Part shown: positions 30,889 to 41,052 of the stretch, one piece after another
How the letters are laid out: each line of letters starts with the position of its first letter
How positions within the stretch are numbered: the stretch's first letter is position 1
Origin: Parashewanella spongiae
Lineage (GTDB): Bacteria > Pseudomonadota > Gammaproteobacteria > Enterobacterales > Shewanellaceae
Assembly (NCBI RefSeq): GCF_004358345.1
Contig: NZ_CP037952.1
Span: 3,472,001-3,536,000, forward strand
Reading direction: 5' to 3'
Length of the DNA stretch: 64,000 nt
Translations under genes and position numbers: made by a program
The notes under the pieces: generated by a model
Database searches by the model: none
Told to the model about the DNA's origin: nothing
The model's input: only the letters and a program-made list of their open reading frames with translations

Positions 30889-31773
30889 GAATCATGGTTA
30901 ATAGCAATTCGCCCTAAAACGCTTTTCGCCGCTTTAAGTCCACTTATCCTTGGTAACAGTCTGGCTTTTGCACATGAAAGTTTTAGCTTTTTTATTGCCA
31001 TAACCTCTGTCATTTGCGCGCTTTTATTGCAAATTGTAGTGAATTTAAGCAATGACTATTCGGACTTTATTAGAGGGGTAGACTCGCCAGCTCGGTTAGG
31101 TCCAGCTAGAGCCTGCCAGTCAGGCTTATTAACGCCTAAACAGGTTAAAATCGGTGTTTACATCAGTTCCTCTTTGGCTGTCCTAACTGGATTAATCTTA
31201 GTTAGTTCAGGTGGTTGGCCAATATTTTTTTGTGGCTTATTATCACTGATATGTGCCATTTGCTACAGTTCAGGTCCTAGACCGCTTGCCGATTTTGCCC
31301 TCGGAGAAGTCACCGTATTTATATTTTTTGGACTTGTGGCGGTAACCGGTAGCTATTACTTACAAACTCAGCAAATTAGCCTGCAATCCATCGTAATGGC
31401 CTGCTCCATTGGACTACTCAACTCAGCAATTATGTTTGTCAACAATACAAGAGATATTGTAACTGACAACAACGCCGGTAAAGTAACGCTGGCCGTTAAG
31501 CTTGGAAAAGAAATGTGCATACCGGTATACCGCTCACTTTTATACGCCGCCATTGCCATTACTGTTACAGCATTTTTATTAGGCGTGTTGCCCGGTTGGC
31601 CTGTGTTTCTATCAGGGTTATGCTTTATTTATGCTCGTAAACTAGCTGAAAAATTTGAGTCTGCTAAAGGCATAGAGTTTAACGACATTCTGAATAAAAC
31701 AGCCTTAATAACCTTTATATTCAGTTTGCTATTTAGTGCAGGGTACTTTTTAGACATCCATTTACAAGTTTAA
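30889..31773 (+). CDS. menA: 1,4-dihydroxy-2-naphthoate polyprenyltransferase
   Basis: The 294-residue UbiA-family membrane enzyme prenylates DHNA in menaquinone synthesis. It starts MESWLIAIRPKTLFAALSP, the usual MenA opening, and has the prenyl-diphosphate motif NDYSDFIRGVDSPAR and a second motif NNTRDIVTDNNAGK. About nine hydrophobic segments are visible. The frame is open 117 bases further upstream but that part is not MenA-like. The group II intron begins 2 bases after the stop codon. Confidence 0.93.
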   Translation, partial: ESWLIAIRPKTLFAALSPLILGNSLAFAHESFSFFIAITSVICALLLQIVVNLSNDYSDFIRGVDSPARLGPARACQSGLLTPKQVKIGVYISSSLAVLTGLILVSSGGWPIFFCGLLSLICAICYSSGPRPLADFALGEVTVFIFFGLVAVTGSYYLQTQQISLQSIVMACSIGLLNSAIMFVNNTRDIVTDNNAGKVTLAVKLGKEMCIPVYRSLLYAAIAITVTAFLLGVLPGWPVFLSGLCFIYARKLAEKFESAKGIEFNDILNKTALITFIFSLLFSAGYFLDIHLQV

Positions 31774-31823
31774 AGTAGAGTAGGCTACTGGCTTCGCTAT
31801 CGCTTATCCAGCAGCCCCTCTTC

Positions 31824-31857
31824 GATTCCGTGCATGAGGTTTTCCCTCACACGGCTC
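31824..31857 (-). ncRNA. Group II intron domain V
   Basis: On the minus strand the 34-nt hairpin starts GAGCCGTGTGAGG, has a GAAA loop region, and closes with CCTCATGCACGGAATC. This is the catalytic core helix of group II introns. Confidence 0.9.
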
Positions 31858-31894
31858 TGTTGTTACACTTCTCTCAGCCCCTTCACTTTGCTTA

Positions 31895-33175
31895 TCATCT
31901 TGTCGTGGGTAAATACTCAAGACCAGCTTGGCGTAATTTTTCGTAAGCACCTCGTGATAGATACTTGCTTCGACGTTGACTTAAGCGACGATGCCATCGA
32001 TAGAATCGGTTTACTACAAATCCATTTATTCTGAAAAATACTCCTCTGGGATATCCTATCCCACCAAAATAGTGTTTCCATCCCCTCAGAACTTGATTAA
32101 CTTTATTTATCAGTACGCCAAGTGTATTTGAGGTTCGATGCTTCACTATGTCTCTGAGTTTATTTTTCAGCTTTGTTTGGCTCTTCTTAGACGCCTGTAT
32201 CTTAATGTAACTGGTGCCTTTGATGAAGCCTGTGATCCGTTGAAAGTTAAAACCGAGGAAATCAAACTCATTCATCAGCTTTCCCATATCCACACAGTGG
32301 GTTTTACTTTGATTTAGCTTCAGACCTTCATCACTTAATTGCTGTGCTATCCAGTCCAGTTGCTCTTGTGTGTAGGTTTGCTTATGAAGTACAACAAAAT
32401 CATCTGCATAGGTAACGATTTTACACGGTGTTTTTTCGTGTATTTTCAAACAGAAATCGTTGAGATAGATGTTAGCCAGTAGTGGAGAGATAACTCCGCC
32501 TTGCGGAGTGCCACATCGGCTTGCTTCTATTCGCCATTTTCTGTTGACCGTCTCTACGCTGATGGGCGCTTTGATAAAGCTTTTCAGCAAACTCAGAAAG
32601 CTGCTGTCGCTTATTCGCCTTTCTACTTTTGCCATCAACTTAGCGTGCGGGATGGTATCGAAATAGGCGCTCAAGTCAGCATCAAGTACGTGCTGATAGC
32701 CTTGTTTTAGGCTCATTTCAATGACTTTTACCGCTTGCTGGGCGCTTCGACATGGACGATAACCATAACTGTGTTCATGTAAATGAGGTTCGTAGACGGG
32801 TTGCATCACTATTGTCATCGCCATTTGCACAATTCTGTCACTGATTATCGGGATCCCAAGTTTCCGCGTTTTGCCGTTGTCTTTGAGTATTTCTACTCGT
32901 TTGACTGGGCTAGGTCGATAGTTTTTCTGTTGTAATTGAGTTTGAATTTCTTTTAACAGCGCAACGACTTTCTTTTGCTGCTCTAGACAACTGAATGTGA
33001 TGCCATCAATTCCTGCTCCGCCTTTATTGGCTTTGCATCGTCGATAGGCTTCTTCGAGTATATCTAGGCGACTGAGTTTATCGTACAAGCTGTAAAATCG
33101 TAGCTCCGAGTTAAGCTTTGAGCGTAAGTAAAGTTTTCGCTGTAATATTCTGATATTTACTGGAGTGTTAGCCAT
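31895..33175 (-). CDS. ltrA: Group II intron reverse transcriptase/maturase
   Basis: The 426-residue protein has the RT core with KGGAGIDGITF, the RT motif SYGYRPCRSAQQAV, GTPQGGVISPLLANIYL, and the catalytic YADDFVVL. A maturase (X) domain follows (about 330-426), and no HNH endonuclease follows it. It supports splicing and mobility of its host intron. The length and lack of endonuclease fit bacterial class C proteins. Confidence 0.95.
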   Translation of the reverse strand: MANTPVNIRILQRKLYLRSKLNSELRFYSLYDKLSRLDILEEAYRRCKANKGGAGIDGITFSCLEQQKKVVALLKEIQTQLQQKNYRPSPVKRVEILKDNGKTRKLGIPIISDRIVQMAMTIVMQPVYEPHLHEHSYGYRPCRSAQQAVKVIEMSLKQGYQHVLDADLSAYFDTIPHAKLMAKVERRISDSSFLSLLKSFIKAPISVETVNRKWRIEASRCGTPQGGVISPLLANIYLNDFCLKIHEKTPCKIVTYADDFVVLHKQTYTQEQLDWIAQQLSDEGLKLNQSKTHCVDMGKLMNEFDFLGFNFQRITGFIKGTSYIKIQASKKSQTKLKNKLRDIVKHRTSNTLGVLINKVNQVLRGWKHYFGGIGYPRGVFFRINGFVVNRFYRWHRRLSQRRSKYLSRGAYEKLRQAGLEYLPTTR

Positions 33176-33768
33176 ATGGCAATTTCACCTCAAAAGTTAC
33201 GTTAAAAAACGGGTGTAACACTGAGCCCCTTCCCTGATGTGAAGTTATGTTGTCTTCACGGTTAACGGTACTATGGGCTCATCCGACTGCCTGAGCGCCC
33301 TATCTGAAATTTCGGTTTACCTTATATTCGGATAGTGGAAGTCACTACCTTCCAACACTCAGGCTCTCCCACGTTCACTTTATTTCCTTCAATACATGCC
33401 ACTTCATATTACGCCGGAAGATCAAACAGATGCATTTACCAGTTGCTTCTCTGTTTGTGTCAGGGTTCGTCAACTAGGAAAGACTCCCCATCTTCATTTT
33501 TTGATTTACGACGCTTAACTGAATTCGCTTGATGCTGCGGCCTACATTGCATCTCAACCTTTATTCAAGGCCTTTGTCACAGGGCTTCATGTCATAGCGG
33601 TTACCCATTATGCATGCCCGTCAGATTTCGGGATGAACTGGTAATTATCCCGTCAGGTACGTTTCAACCTGATGGACTTATTATAAATAATAACGTTGCT
33701 GTCTCTGGTTTATGGCCATGTAATCGCTTGGCTGCGTATACGTTGAGACAAATCCCGCAACAGAATAA

Positions 33769-33784
33769 AGCGCTTCGTGGCGCT
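33769..33784 (-). terminator. Terminator-like hairpin at the intron 5' boundary
   Basis: On the minus strand AGCGC-CACGAA-GCGCT is followed by TTTATTCT. Class C introns target sequences just after such hairpins. Confidence 0.5.
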
Positions 33785-33785
33785 C

Positions 33786-34017
33786 CCTAGATAAATCGGT
33801 TGGGAATAGTCATATACGTAGAAAAAATTACTGATAGCAAGGCATAAGTTGCAGCAAGTAGTGGTTCTACTTGCAAAATTTATAACGCAGCTAGCGGTGA
33901 TTTTGGCAAGTATATGAGCGTTCAGCACTCACCTAACAAGTGAAGAAACATCATTAATTTTTGCAATATGCTTCAGTAGGTTAAGGGGGAATTGTGCGTT
34001 CAACCAATTTACTTAGG
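33786..34017. repeat. Repeat B, copy 2
   Basis: Ends are CCTAGATAAATCGGTTG and the complement of CAACCAATTTACTTAGG. The core matches copy 1 but lacks its GACATACAAAACTGTC block. It lies between the group II intron and gnd. Confidence 0.75.
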
Positions 34018-34031
34018 TTAAACTCAACACA

Positions 34032-34069
34032 GCATAAAAAAAACTTCCCGAAGGAAGCTTTTTTTATGC
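34032..34069. terminator. Strong terminator after gnd
   Basis: A nearly perfect hairpin, GGAAG/CTTCC with a CGAA loop, is flanked by A and T runs on both sides (GCATAAAA ... TTTTATGC), so it works in both directions. It lies 4 bases beyond the gnd stop codon. Confidence 0.9.
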
Positions 34070-34072
34070 CAA

Positions 34073-35614
34073 TTACAACTTAATTTGTTTTCTATCCATG
34101 CTACTCCATTCCAAATGGAATTTTTCGCCTTCTGGCTTATCCTGTCTTTGATAAGTATGAGCACCAAAGAAGTCACGCTGACCTTGCAGAAGATTTGCAG
34201 GTAATATTTGACTGCGAAAGTTATCGTAATATGAAAGCGCAGAACTTATACAAGGGATTGGAATACCATTTGAAATTGCAAATACAGAGGCCGAACGCCA
34301 ATCCTTTTGCAGATCAGACAATTCTTGAGCAAAGTTTTGCGAAAGCAATAAATGAGGAAGCTCCGGATCTTGTTGGTAAGCTTGAGTGATTGATTGCAAG
34401 AAAGTCGCTCGAATAATACAACCAGCGCGCCAAATTTTGGCAATTTCAGCAAAGTTTAACTTCCACCCATGCTCAGATGCCGCCATATCCATAAGCTGAA
34501 AACCTTGCGCATAACAACAAATTTTGGCGCAATAAAGGGCATTTTCTAGCGATGAAACAACATTTTCTTTTTCAGAGTCACTGAGTTCATTAACAACTGG
34601 GCCACAGAGCTTTTGACTAAGTTGTTGCCTTAATGCTTTTTGATTACTCACGGCGCGGGCTGAAACCGCTTCAGCGATCGTTGGTGCTGGAGCACCAATT
34701 TGCAAGCTGCTGACTGCAGTCCATAAACCAGTGCCTTTCTGCCCAGCTTTGTCTAAAATCATTTCAACTAACGGCTTGCCAGTCTCAGGATCGTCTTGTT
34801 GTAAGATGTCAGCGCTGATTTCCATCAAATAACTGTTTAACCGGCCATTATTCCAGCGCTCGAATGTTTGACCAATTTCTTTTGCTGAAAAGCCACATCC
34901 ATCATTAAGAATATGATAAGCCTCACAGATGAGCTGCATATCGGCGTACTCAATTCCATTATGCACCATTTTTACATAATGGCCCGACCCTGTGTCACCA
35001 ATATACGTCGTGCAAGGCTCTCCATGATCAACCCTATCACCCGGTTTAGTGCGCTCGATAGGCAGTCCCGTATTCGGATCGACTTTAGCGGCAATGGCTT
35101 CCCACACAGGAGAAATTCGTTCCCACGCTTTAATACTACCACTAGGCATCAACGACGGACCAAACCGAGCACCAACTTCGCCGCCCGAAACCGCTGAACT
35201 AAAAAATATAAATTGTCCATGATATCTGGCTTCACGCTCTACGGTATCGGTCCATAAGCTGTTTCCAGTGTCAATGACAATGTCATTTTCACCAATACCA
35301 GCATGAATTAATGCCTGACAAACACCATCTACAGGCTTTCCTGCCGGCACTGACAATACAATGATTTTTGGAGAGGATAATTGGTTCAGCATATCTTCGA
35401 TAGATTGACTACCGAATACTCTTTGCTTGCTATCAAGAGTCGAAAATGCAACCTGCTCTTGCAAGGACTGATCAACCACTGAGTTAGTTTTGTCATCATC
35501 AATATCAAATGCGGCAATGCGATAGCCATTATCAGCAATATTTAAAGCAAGATTTTTCCCCATTACACCAAGGCCGATGACCCCGATATCCATGAGACAT
35601 TTAGTTTTTGGCAT
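34073..35614 (-). CDS. gnd: 6-phosphogluconate dehydrogenase, decarboxylating
   Basis: The 513-residue pentose phosphate enzyme oxidises 6-phosphogluconate to ribulose 5-phosphate with NADP. Visible are the nucleotide loop GVIGLGVMGKNLALN, the substrate motif SAVSGGEVGARFGPSLMPSG, and VKMVHNGIEYADMQLI with the catalytic Lys-His. The ATG at 35614 follows GGAAAAA by a suitable spacing; an in-frame ATG 30 bases upstream is less likely. It is slightly longer than E. coli Gnd (468), as in many Shewanella-type sequences. Confidence 0.96.
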   Translation of the reverse strand: MPKTKCLMDIGVIGLGVMGKNLALNIADNGYRIAAFDIDDDKTNSVVDQSLQEQVAFSTLDSKQRVFGSQSIEDMLNQLSSPKIIVLSVPAGKPVDGVCQALIHAGIGENDIVIDTGNSLWTDTVEREARYHGQFIFFSSAVSGGEVGARFGPSLMPSGSIKAWERISPVWEAIAAKVDPNTGLPIERTKPGDRVDHGEPCTTYIGDTGSGHYVKMVHNGIEYADMQLICEAYHILNDGCGFSAKEIGQTFERWNNGRLNSYLMEISADILQQDDPETGKPLVEMILDKAGQKGTGLWTAVSSLQIGAPAPTIAEAVSARAVSNQKALRQQLSQKLCGPVVNELSDSEKENVVSSLENALYCAKICCYAQGFQLMDMAASEHGWKLNFAEIAKIWRAGCIIRATFLQSITQAYQQDPELPHLLLSQNFAQELSDLQKDWRSASVFAISNGIPIPCISSALSYYDNFRSQILPANLLQGQRDFFGAHTYQRQDKPEGEKFHLEWSSMDRKQIKL

Positions 35615-35725
35615 TATTTTTTCCGAAGCGATGATGTGCATCAATAAAATTCGCGGGATTATAACGCCAAGTTTACCTAAACACTATTGCATACGAATGG
35701 AAAGAGGTTTTCTTGTAAAGGATAA

Positions 35726-37570
35726 TCAGAACCGAGTCGCTGATAAAGGCCTGCGTCCACCTTTACTGTATTTAGAAACTTTATACTGCCTCAATTCTAC
35801 CTTACTATCGCCACACAGAAGATCGAATCCTTCATCAGTTGAAGATTTTTTTATTCTGGGCTTTTCCAATGAATTAGGCCTAGGTAAAGAACTCCAATTT
35901 GTAAACGATTGCGTGGTTTCCGAAAACGGTGACGGTAGGGGAGAAATAGAAGAGGATACTGAACTAGCTGTGGTCCTAGATGAATAAAAACTATTATTCT
36001 CTGAGGCGCTGCTCACATCATATGAATCTTCCCCCTCATCAGTACCTTCTCTGTCGGTGTCGTCAAACCAACTATTCTCGAGCGTATCAGCTTCATCTCC
36101 GCTTTCTTCCAAGGACAGACATAAATTCAGTTCAGCCGAGACTCTTTCCAGTTCATCTTCACCGGATAGCTCTGCTGCCGTAAGTTCTGTGTACGAGCCT
36201 AAATTTGCTAAATAACTAGATAGGCTGATAGCTCTATCCTTTTCAAACTGTTGAAATTGCCTCATGGCATCAAGCTCGATTAAGTGGAAGTCGGATCTTG
36301 CCATATCTAAGTCTAAGGTTTTTAAACTACTCCTTAAAAAAAACAAAATCACGCTTGGATCTTTTTTTGCTGCTTCGATATCAAATTTTTCATACTCAAA
36401 TACAGGCGTTCTTAAAAGTGTTTGATAGGCAAACTCTTTAACTGACAATCTTTCTTTTTCAATTCTTGCTTGGGCGGTTTTAAACGCAATGACTAATTTT
36501 CGTTCGCCTTCTAAGTAGAAATATGGGGTGTTATTTGTAATACCGCCGTCACTTAGAGACACTGTTTTGCTATTTTTTCCAAAAAGGATATTTGGCCGTT
36601 TAGTGAAGACCGAAGAATTAACCTTAAGTTTCCCAATTTTTACCGGAAATCCACAACTGGCTCTAGCCGCAAGAGAAATAGACATACTGGGTGTTTTTTT
36701 AGCGGATAGCTCTACTTCTTTCTTGTCAGAAGTGGCAACCAAAACTAATCGTTTTAATTTAAGTTTACTAACGTTTGGTAACTCTTGTTCTCCCTCATAA
36801 TTTCTTAATAATTCAAGCTGTTCAAAGCTCAGGTTATTTAAAGCCGAAGTAGATTCACTCAATGATAAAGCGTTTCCGAAGCTATCAAGTAAGGGGCGGC
36901 GACTTCTTGCTAAAAAGTTATGAATTTCAATTACAAATGGGTTTAATTTTCGCCTTATTGCTTCTTGAGCATTTCGAATGATTGACTCTGGATTGAGTTC
37001 CGCATCATATTCAGAAAAAAAAGTGGAGACTTCTTCAACATTCATCCCGCAAGCAATGGGGATTGCAGCTAACGCTCCTATAGAGCTTCCTGAAACTTCC
37101 TTTATTCGATTGACTAACCTTTCGTTTCCTAATTGCTTGAAAACACCACAAAAGCCAACTCCGCGAGCACCGCCACCTGATAAACATAACGCATCATATT
37201 TTATAAATTCAGATACATCGCATTGATGTTCATCATATTTCTTTTCTGCATAAGCTTTAAGTGCTGGTTTACAATTAAGGGCTGCGATTAACTCACCGTA
37301 TTCTGGTGAACGCTGCGAATGAAACGCAATTTCCACTTCAACAGGATAATTATCAAGGGATCGTTTCCAGTGCTTTAACTGCTTAGACGAGATGTGTTTC
37401 GCTTTCCCAATTTCATTGAACTCTATAGTATATAAATAGTCGCCAATCTTTAAACACTTAGTGCCCTCCCTTCTCAGGCCTGATTCACTCAAATGAAGCC
37501 AAAGCGGGGTTATTTCAGAGCTTGGTGGACAAAACGCCATAGAATTTTTGATTGAGTACCATGTAGTCAA
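35726..37570 (-). CDS. Patatin-like phospholipase with acidic serine-rich tail
   Basis: The 614-residue protein has a patatin domain at about 125-350: oxyanion loop GGGARG (132-137), nucleophile GSSIG (Ser163), and the dyad Asp in DGG (341-343). All catalytic residues are present, so acyl hydrolase/phospholipase A activity is expected. The N-terminal 105 residues match no family I recognise. The C-terminal 190 residues include a Ser/Glu/Asp-rich low-complexity part (about 480-570). There is no signal peptide. Patatin proteins of this build include secreted toxins such as ExoU; effector status here is inference. It stands alone and is divergent from liuR. Confidence 0.88.
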   Translation of the reverse strand: MTTWYSIKNSMAFCPPSSEITPLWLHLSESGLRREGTKCLKIGDYLYTIEFNEIGKAKHISSKQLKHWKRSLDNYPVEVEIAFHSQRSPEYGELIAALNCKPALKAYAEKKYDEHQCDVSEFIKYDALCLSGGGARGVGFCGVFKQLGNERLVNRIKEVSGSSIGALAAIPIACGMNVEEVSTFFSEYDAELNPESIIRNAQEAIRRKLNPFVIEIHNFLARSRRPLLDSFGNALSLSESTSALNNLSFEQLELLRNYEGEQELPNVSKLKLKRLVLVATSDKKEVELSAKKTPSMSISLAARASCGFPVKIGKLKVNSSVFTKRPNILFGKNSKTVSLSDGGITNNTPYFYLEGERKLVIAFKTAQARIEKERLSVKEFAYQTLLRTPVFEYEKFDIEAAKKDPSVILFFLRSSLKTLDLDMARSDFHLIELDAMRQFQQFEKDRAISLSSYLANLGSYTELTAAELSGEDELERVSAELNLCLSLEESGDEADTLENSWFDDTDREGTDEGEDSYDVSSASENNSFYSSRTTASSVSSSISPLPSPFSETTQSFTNWSSLPRPNSLEKPRIKKSSTDEGFDLLCGDSKVELRQYKVSKYSKGGRRPLSATRF

Positions 37571-37686
37571 CTAACATATAATATGAAAGATATACAATAG
37601 CATGAACAATAATTAACAGAACGACAATCTGTAAAAGTTAGATATAAAATCGATTTCAAACATAACCACCAGCTACAAACTTTACC

Positions 37687-37696
37687 TTTACGTAAA
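37687..37696. promoter_or_regulatory. Candidate LiuR operator
   Basis: The perfect palindrome TTTACGTAAA lies 49-58 bases before liuR, where a MerR-type regulator would bind its promoter spacer. The position fits self-control of the liu operon; binding is inferred. Confidence 0.45.
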
Positions 37697-37744
37697 CTTC
37701 CTGTACCTTTCAGTAAATAGTTTTTATACGGTAATTCAAGTTCA

Positions 37745-38134
37745 ATGAGCATAATCAGCAATTCCCCTAGTAGTTACTCCATTAGTGACTTATCAAGAGA
37801 GTTTGATATTACTACACGTAGTATCCGCTTTTATGAAGATCAGGGCTTGCTTAAGCCTAAACGCCGCGGTCAAACTCGTGTTTACAGTCTCAAAGATAAA
37901 GTGCGTCTAAAGCTCATTCTCAGAGGAAAACGTCTCGGATTTTCATTAGCAGAAACCAGACGCTTATTTGAAATGTATGACACAGACAAAACCAGCACAT
38001 CGCAACTCAGCACCATGCTTGATTTGATTGAAGAAAAGAAAGCTGCATTGCAGCAACAAATGGATGATATCAAAGTTGTGTTGATGGAGTTAAATTCAGC
38101 TGAACAACAATGCCTAGCAGCACTTAATAAATAA
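37745..38134 (+). CDS. liuR: MerR-family regulator of leucine/isovalerate catabolism
   Basis: The 129-residue protein has the MerR helix-turn-helix with [26 protein letters not shown] and a C-terminal coiled coil (about 80-120). There are no metal-binding cysteines in place. It lies 50 bases upstream of ivd, on the same strand, which is the classic liuR-liuABCDE arrangement. LiuR represses the pathway genes in proteobacteria. Confidence 0.92.
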   Translation: MSIISNSPSSYSISDLSREFDITTRSIRFYEDQGLLKPKRRGQTRVYSLKDKVRLKLILRGKRLGFSLAETRRLFEMYDTDKTSTSQLSTMLDLIEEKKAALQQQMDDIKVVLMELNSAEQQCLAALNK

Positions 38135-38184
38135 CAAATAGTTCAAAATTAGTTTTAAAGATAAAAAAATTACAGGACCTTACT

Positions 38185-39354
38185 ATGAACGCACTATACT
38201 CAAGCCTAAATTTCGGACTTGGCGAAGAAGTTGATATGCTGCGTGATGCAGTTCAACAATTTGCCGCCAATGAAATCGCCCCACTCGCTGAAAAAGTTGA
38301 TAAAGAAAACGAATTCCCAAATGAATTATGGCCTGTATTTGGTGATATGGGTTTACTAGGAGTGACCGTTGACGAAGAGTTAGGTGGTGCCCAAATGGGT
38401 TACTTGGCTCATGTTATAGCAATGGAAGAAATTTCCCGAGCCTCCGCATCCATTGGCTTGAGCTATGGCGCTCATTCAAACTTATGCGTCAATCAAATTA
38501 ATCGCAATGGCACCCCAGAGCAAAAAGCCAAGTATTTACCAAAGCTCATTAGCGGTGAGCATATTGGCGCACTTGCCATGAGCGAACCTAATGCAGGATC
38601 AGATGTCGTTTCCATGAAACTGCATGCCCGCAAAGAAGGTAATAAGTTCATACTAAATGGCAACAAAATGTGGATCACCAATGGCCCAGATGCTGACACA
38701 CTGGTTATTTATGCCAAAACAGATTTAGACAAAGGTGCTCATGGTATTACCGCCTTTATCGTCGAAAAAACCTTTAAAGGTTTTTCAACCGCGCAGAAGC
38801 TAGACAAACTTGGTATGCGTGGTTCAAACACTTGTGAACTTGTCTTTGAAGATTGTGAGGTGCCAGAAGAAAACATTCTGGGTGAATTAAATGAAGGCGT
38901 TAAAGTTCTTATGAGTGGCCTTGATTATGAACGCCTTGTACTCGCAGGCGGGCCTCTTGGGATTATGGCGGCTTGCATGGATATCGTAGTGCCTTATGTC
39001 CATGACCGTGTTCAATTCGGCAAGTCAATTGGCGAGTTTCAGCTAGTCCAAGGTAAAATTGCTGACATGTACACACAAATGAACGCTGCACGTTCTTACG
39101 TTTATGCTGTGGCTAAGTCCTGTGACCGCGGTGAAACTACCCGTAAAGACGCTGCTGGTGCGATTTTATATAGTGCCGAATTGGCAACCAAAATGGCACT
39201 CGATGCCATTCAACTGCTTGGTGGTAATGGTTACATCAACGAATATGCAACAGGTCGCCTGCTTCGTGATGCCAAACTTTATGAAATCGGAGCTGGCACT
39301 TCAGAAATCCGTCGAATGCTTATTGGTCGTGAGCTGTTTAGCGAAAGTAAATAG
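38185..39354 (+). CDS. liuA: Isovaleryl-CoA dehydrogenase
   Basis: The 389-residue FAD-dependent acyl-CoA dehydrogenase converts isovaleryl-CoA to 3-methylcrotonyl-CoA. It contains [27 protein letters not shown] and the C-terminal [20 protein letters not shown]. The catalytic Glu is in [11 protein letters not shown], the position used by isovaleryl-CoA dehydrogenases. First structural gene of the liu operon. Confidence 0.96.
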   Translation: MNALYSSLNFGLGEEVDMLRDAVQQFAANEIAPLAEKVDKENEFPNELWPVFGDMGLLGVTVDEELGGAQMGYLAHVIAMEEISRASASIGLSYGAHSNLCVNQINRNGTPEQKAKYLPKLISGEHIGALAMSEPNAGSDVVSMKLHARKEGNKFILNGNKMWITNGPDADTLVIYAKTDLDKGAHGITAFIVEKTFKGFSTAQKLDKLGMRGSNTCELVFEDCEVPEENILGELNEGVKVLMSGLDYERLVLAGGPLGIMAACMDIVVPYVHDRVQFGKSIGEFQLVQGKIADMYTQMNAARSYVYAVAKSCDRGETTRKDAAGAILYSAELATKMALDAIQLLGGNGYINEYATGRLLRDAKLYEIGAGTSEIRRMLIGRELFSESK

Positions 39355-39428
39355 TTAATAAACATTAACATAAAGGTGTAACGCTCGTTACGCCTTTTTG
39401 CTTTATCCCTTTTACAAGGATTTAGACG

Positions 39429-41036
39429 ATGACACAATTGAGCAGTCGAATTAATACTCGAAGCGACGAGTTTAAAATTAAGCACGATGGCATGTCCAAA
39501 CTGGTTGATGAGCTTCAAACCAAACTTGCCAGTATTCAACAAGGTGGCGGTCAAGTATCAATGGATCGCCACTTATCTCGCGGCAAACTTGCACCAAGAG
39601 ACAGAATCGAAAAACTACTTGATCCCAGTGCACCATTTGTAGAACTTTCGCAATTTGCGGCTTATGACATGTACGACGCGAATATCGCTGCGGCTGGCAT
39701 TATTACTGGTATTGGTCGTGTAAACGGTGTTGAATGCATGATTGTCGCCAATGATGCGACAGTAAAAGGTGGCACTTACTATCCTCTAACCGTTAAAAAA
39801 CATATTCGGGCTCAAGAAATTGCCGAACGTTGCCACCTACCCTGTATTTACTTGGTTGATTCTGGCGGTGCTTTTCTCCCGTTGCAGGATGAAGTTTTCC
39901 CAGATCGTGATCATTTTGGACGAATATTTTATAACCAAGCCAAGATGTCAGCAAAAGGTATTCCGCAAATTGCTGTCGTCATGGGTCTATGCACAGCAGG
40001 CGGCGCTTATGTACCGGCAATGGCTGACGAATCGATTATCGTTAAAGAGCAAGGCACCATATTCTTAGCGGGTCCACCATTAGTAAAAGCTGCAACGGGC
40101 GAAGAAGTCTCCGCTGAAGAGCTTGGTGGCGCGGAAGTCCATACCAAAATTTCAGGTGTTGCCGATCACTTAGCTCAAAATGACGAGCACGCTCTAGAAT
40201 TAGCTCGCAATGCGGTTTCAAGGCTTAACCATAATAAGCACATAGAAAATACGCTTTCCGCAGTCAAACCACCAAAATACGACCCCAAAGAACTCTACGG
40301 CATTGTGGGAACCGATTTAAAAAAACCATTCGATGTAAAAGAAGTCATCGCTCGAATCGTAGATGATTCAGACTTCGACGAATTCAAAGCTAATTATGGT
40401 GCCACATTAGTTTGTGGGTTTGCCAAAATTCATGGTAATCCAGTCGGCATTATTGCCAACAATGGCATTCTTTTCTCAGAATCAGCGCAAAAAGGCGCTC
40501 ACTTTATTGAGCTTTGTTGCCAACGCAAAATTCCGCTTCTATTCCTGCAAAATATTACTGGCTTTATGGTCGGGAAAAAATATGAGCACGAAGGCATAGC
40601 CAAACACGGCGCGAAGATGGTAACAGCCGTGACCTGTGCCAACGTACCTAAGTTTACTGTTCTTATTGGTGGCAGTTATGGTGCTGGTAACTATGGTATG
40701 TGCGGCCGAGCTTTCGATCCAACCATGATGTGGATGTGGCCAAATGCTCGTATTTCAGTCATGGGCGGTGAGCAAGCGGCTGGCGTATTAGCGACCGTTA
40801 AAAAAGATGGTTTAGCGCGCAATGGCGAAAGTTGGAACCAACAAGAAGAAGCTGATTTTAAATCACCAATTGTTGAACAGTACGACAAAGCGGGCCATCC
40901 TTATCACGCTAGTGCTCGCTTGTGGGACGACGGCATTATCGACCCAGCTCAAACACGCGATGTAGTAGGCTTAGCTTTATCTGCAGCGCTCAACGCACCT
41001 ATCGAAGAAACGCGCTTTGGCGTGTTCCGCATGTAA
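39429..41036 (+). CDS. liuB: 3-methylcrotonyl-CoA carboxylase, carboxyltransferase (beta) subunit
   Basis: The 535-residue carboxyltransferase moves CO2 from carboxybiotin to 3-methylcrotonyl-CoA. It has [45 protein letters not shown] (quoted over two motifs in the N-terminal domain) and the C-terminal [17 protein letters not shown] with [11 protein letters not shown]. The spacing to liuA is 74 bases with a GGA-type ribosome site. It works with the biotin subunit encoded 1.1 kb downstream. Confidence 0.96.
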   Translation: MTQLSSRINTRSDEFKIKHDGMSKLVDELQTKLASIQQGGGQVSMDRHLSRGKLAPRDRIEKLLDPSAPFVELSQFAAYDMYDANIAAAGIITGIGRVNGVECMIVANDATVKGGTYYPLTVKKHIRAQEIAERCHLPCIYLVDSGGAFLPLQDEVFPDRDHFGRIFYNQAKMSAKGIPQIAVVMGLCTAGGAYVPAMADESIIVKEQGTIFLAGPPLVKAATGEEVSAEELGGAEVHTKISGVADHLAQNDEHALELARNAVSRLNHNKHIENTLSAVKPPKYDPKELYGIVGTDLKKPFDVKEVIARIVDDSDFDEFKANYGATLVCGFAKIHGNPVGIIANNGILFSESAQKGAHFIELCCQRKIPLLFLQNITGFMVGKKYEHEGIAKHGAKMVTAVTCANVPKFTVLIGGSYGAGNYGMCGRAFDPTMMWMWPNARISVMGGEQAAGVLATVKKDGLARNGESWNQQEEADFKSPIVEQYDKAGHPYHASARLWDDGIIDPAQTRDVVGLALSAALNAPIEETRFGVFRM

Positions 41037-41052
41037 TTTGAAGGTAACTATA

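Larger units (their letters stand above)
31775..33761 (-). mobile_element. Group II intron, class C-like
   Basis: The intron encodes a reverse transcriptase/maturase on the minus strand. Domain V (31824-31857) and a domain VI stem (AGAGGGGCTGCTGG paired with CCAGTAGCC-TACTCT) are readable, giving a 3' end at 31775 (terminal AC). The 5' end is less certain, near 33761, just after a hairpin AGCGC / GCGCT with a T-rich tail (33769-33784). Insertion after a terminator-like hairpin and a 34-nt domain V fit class C. Confidence 0.75.

Noticed and set aside
33786-34017. Possible small RNA gene between the intron and gnd
   Set aside because: The sequence is a copy of repeat B with inverted ends, so a mobile repeat explains it better.
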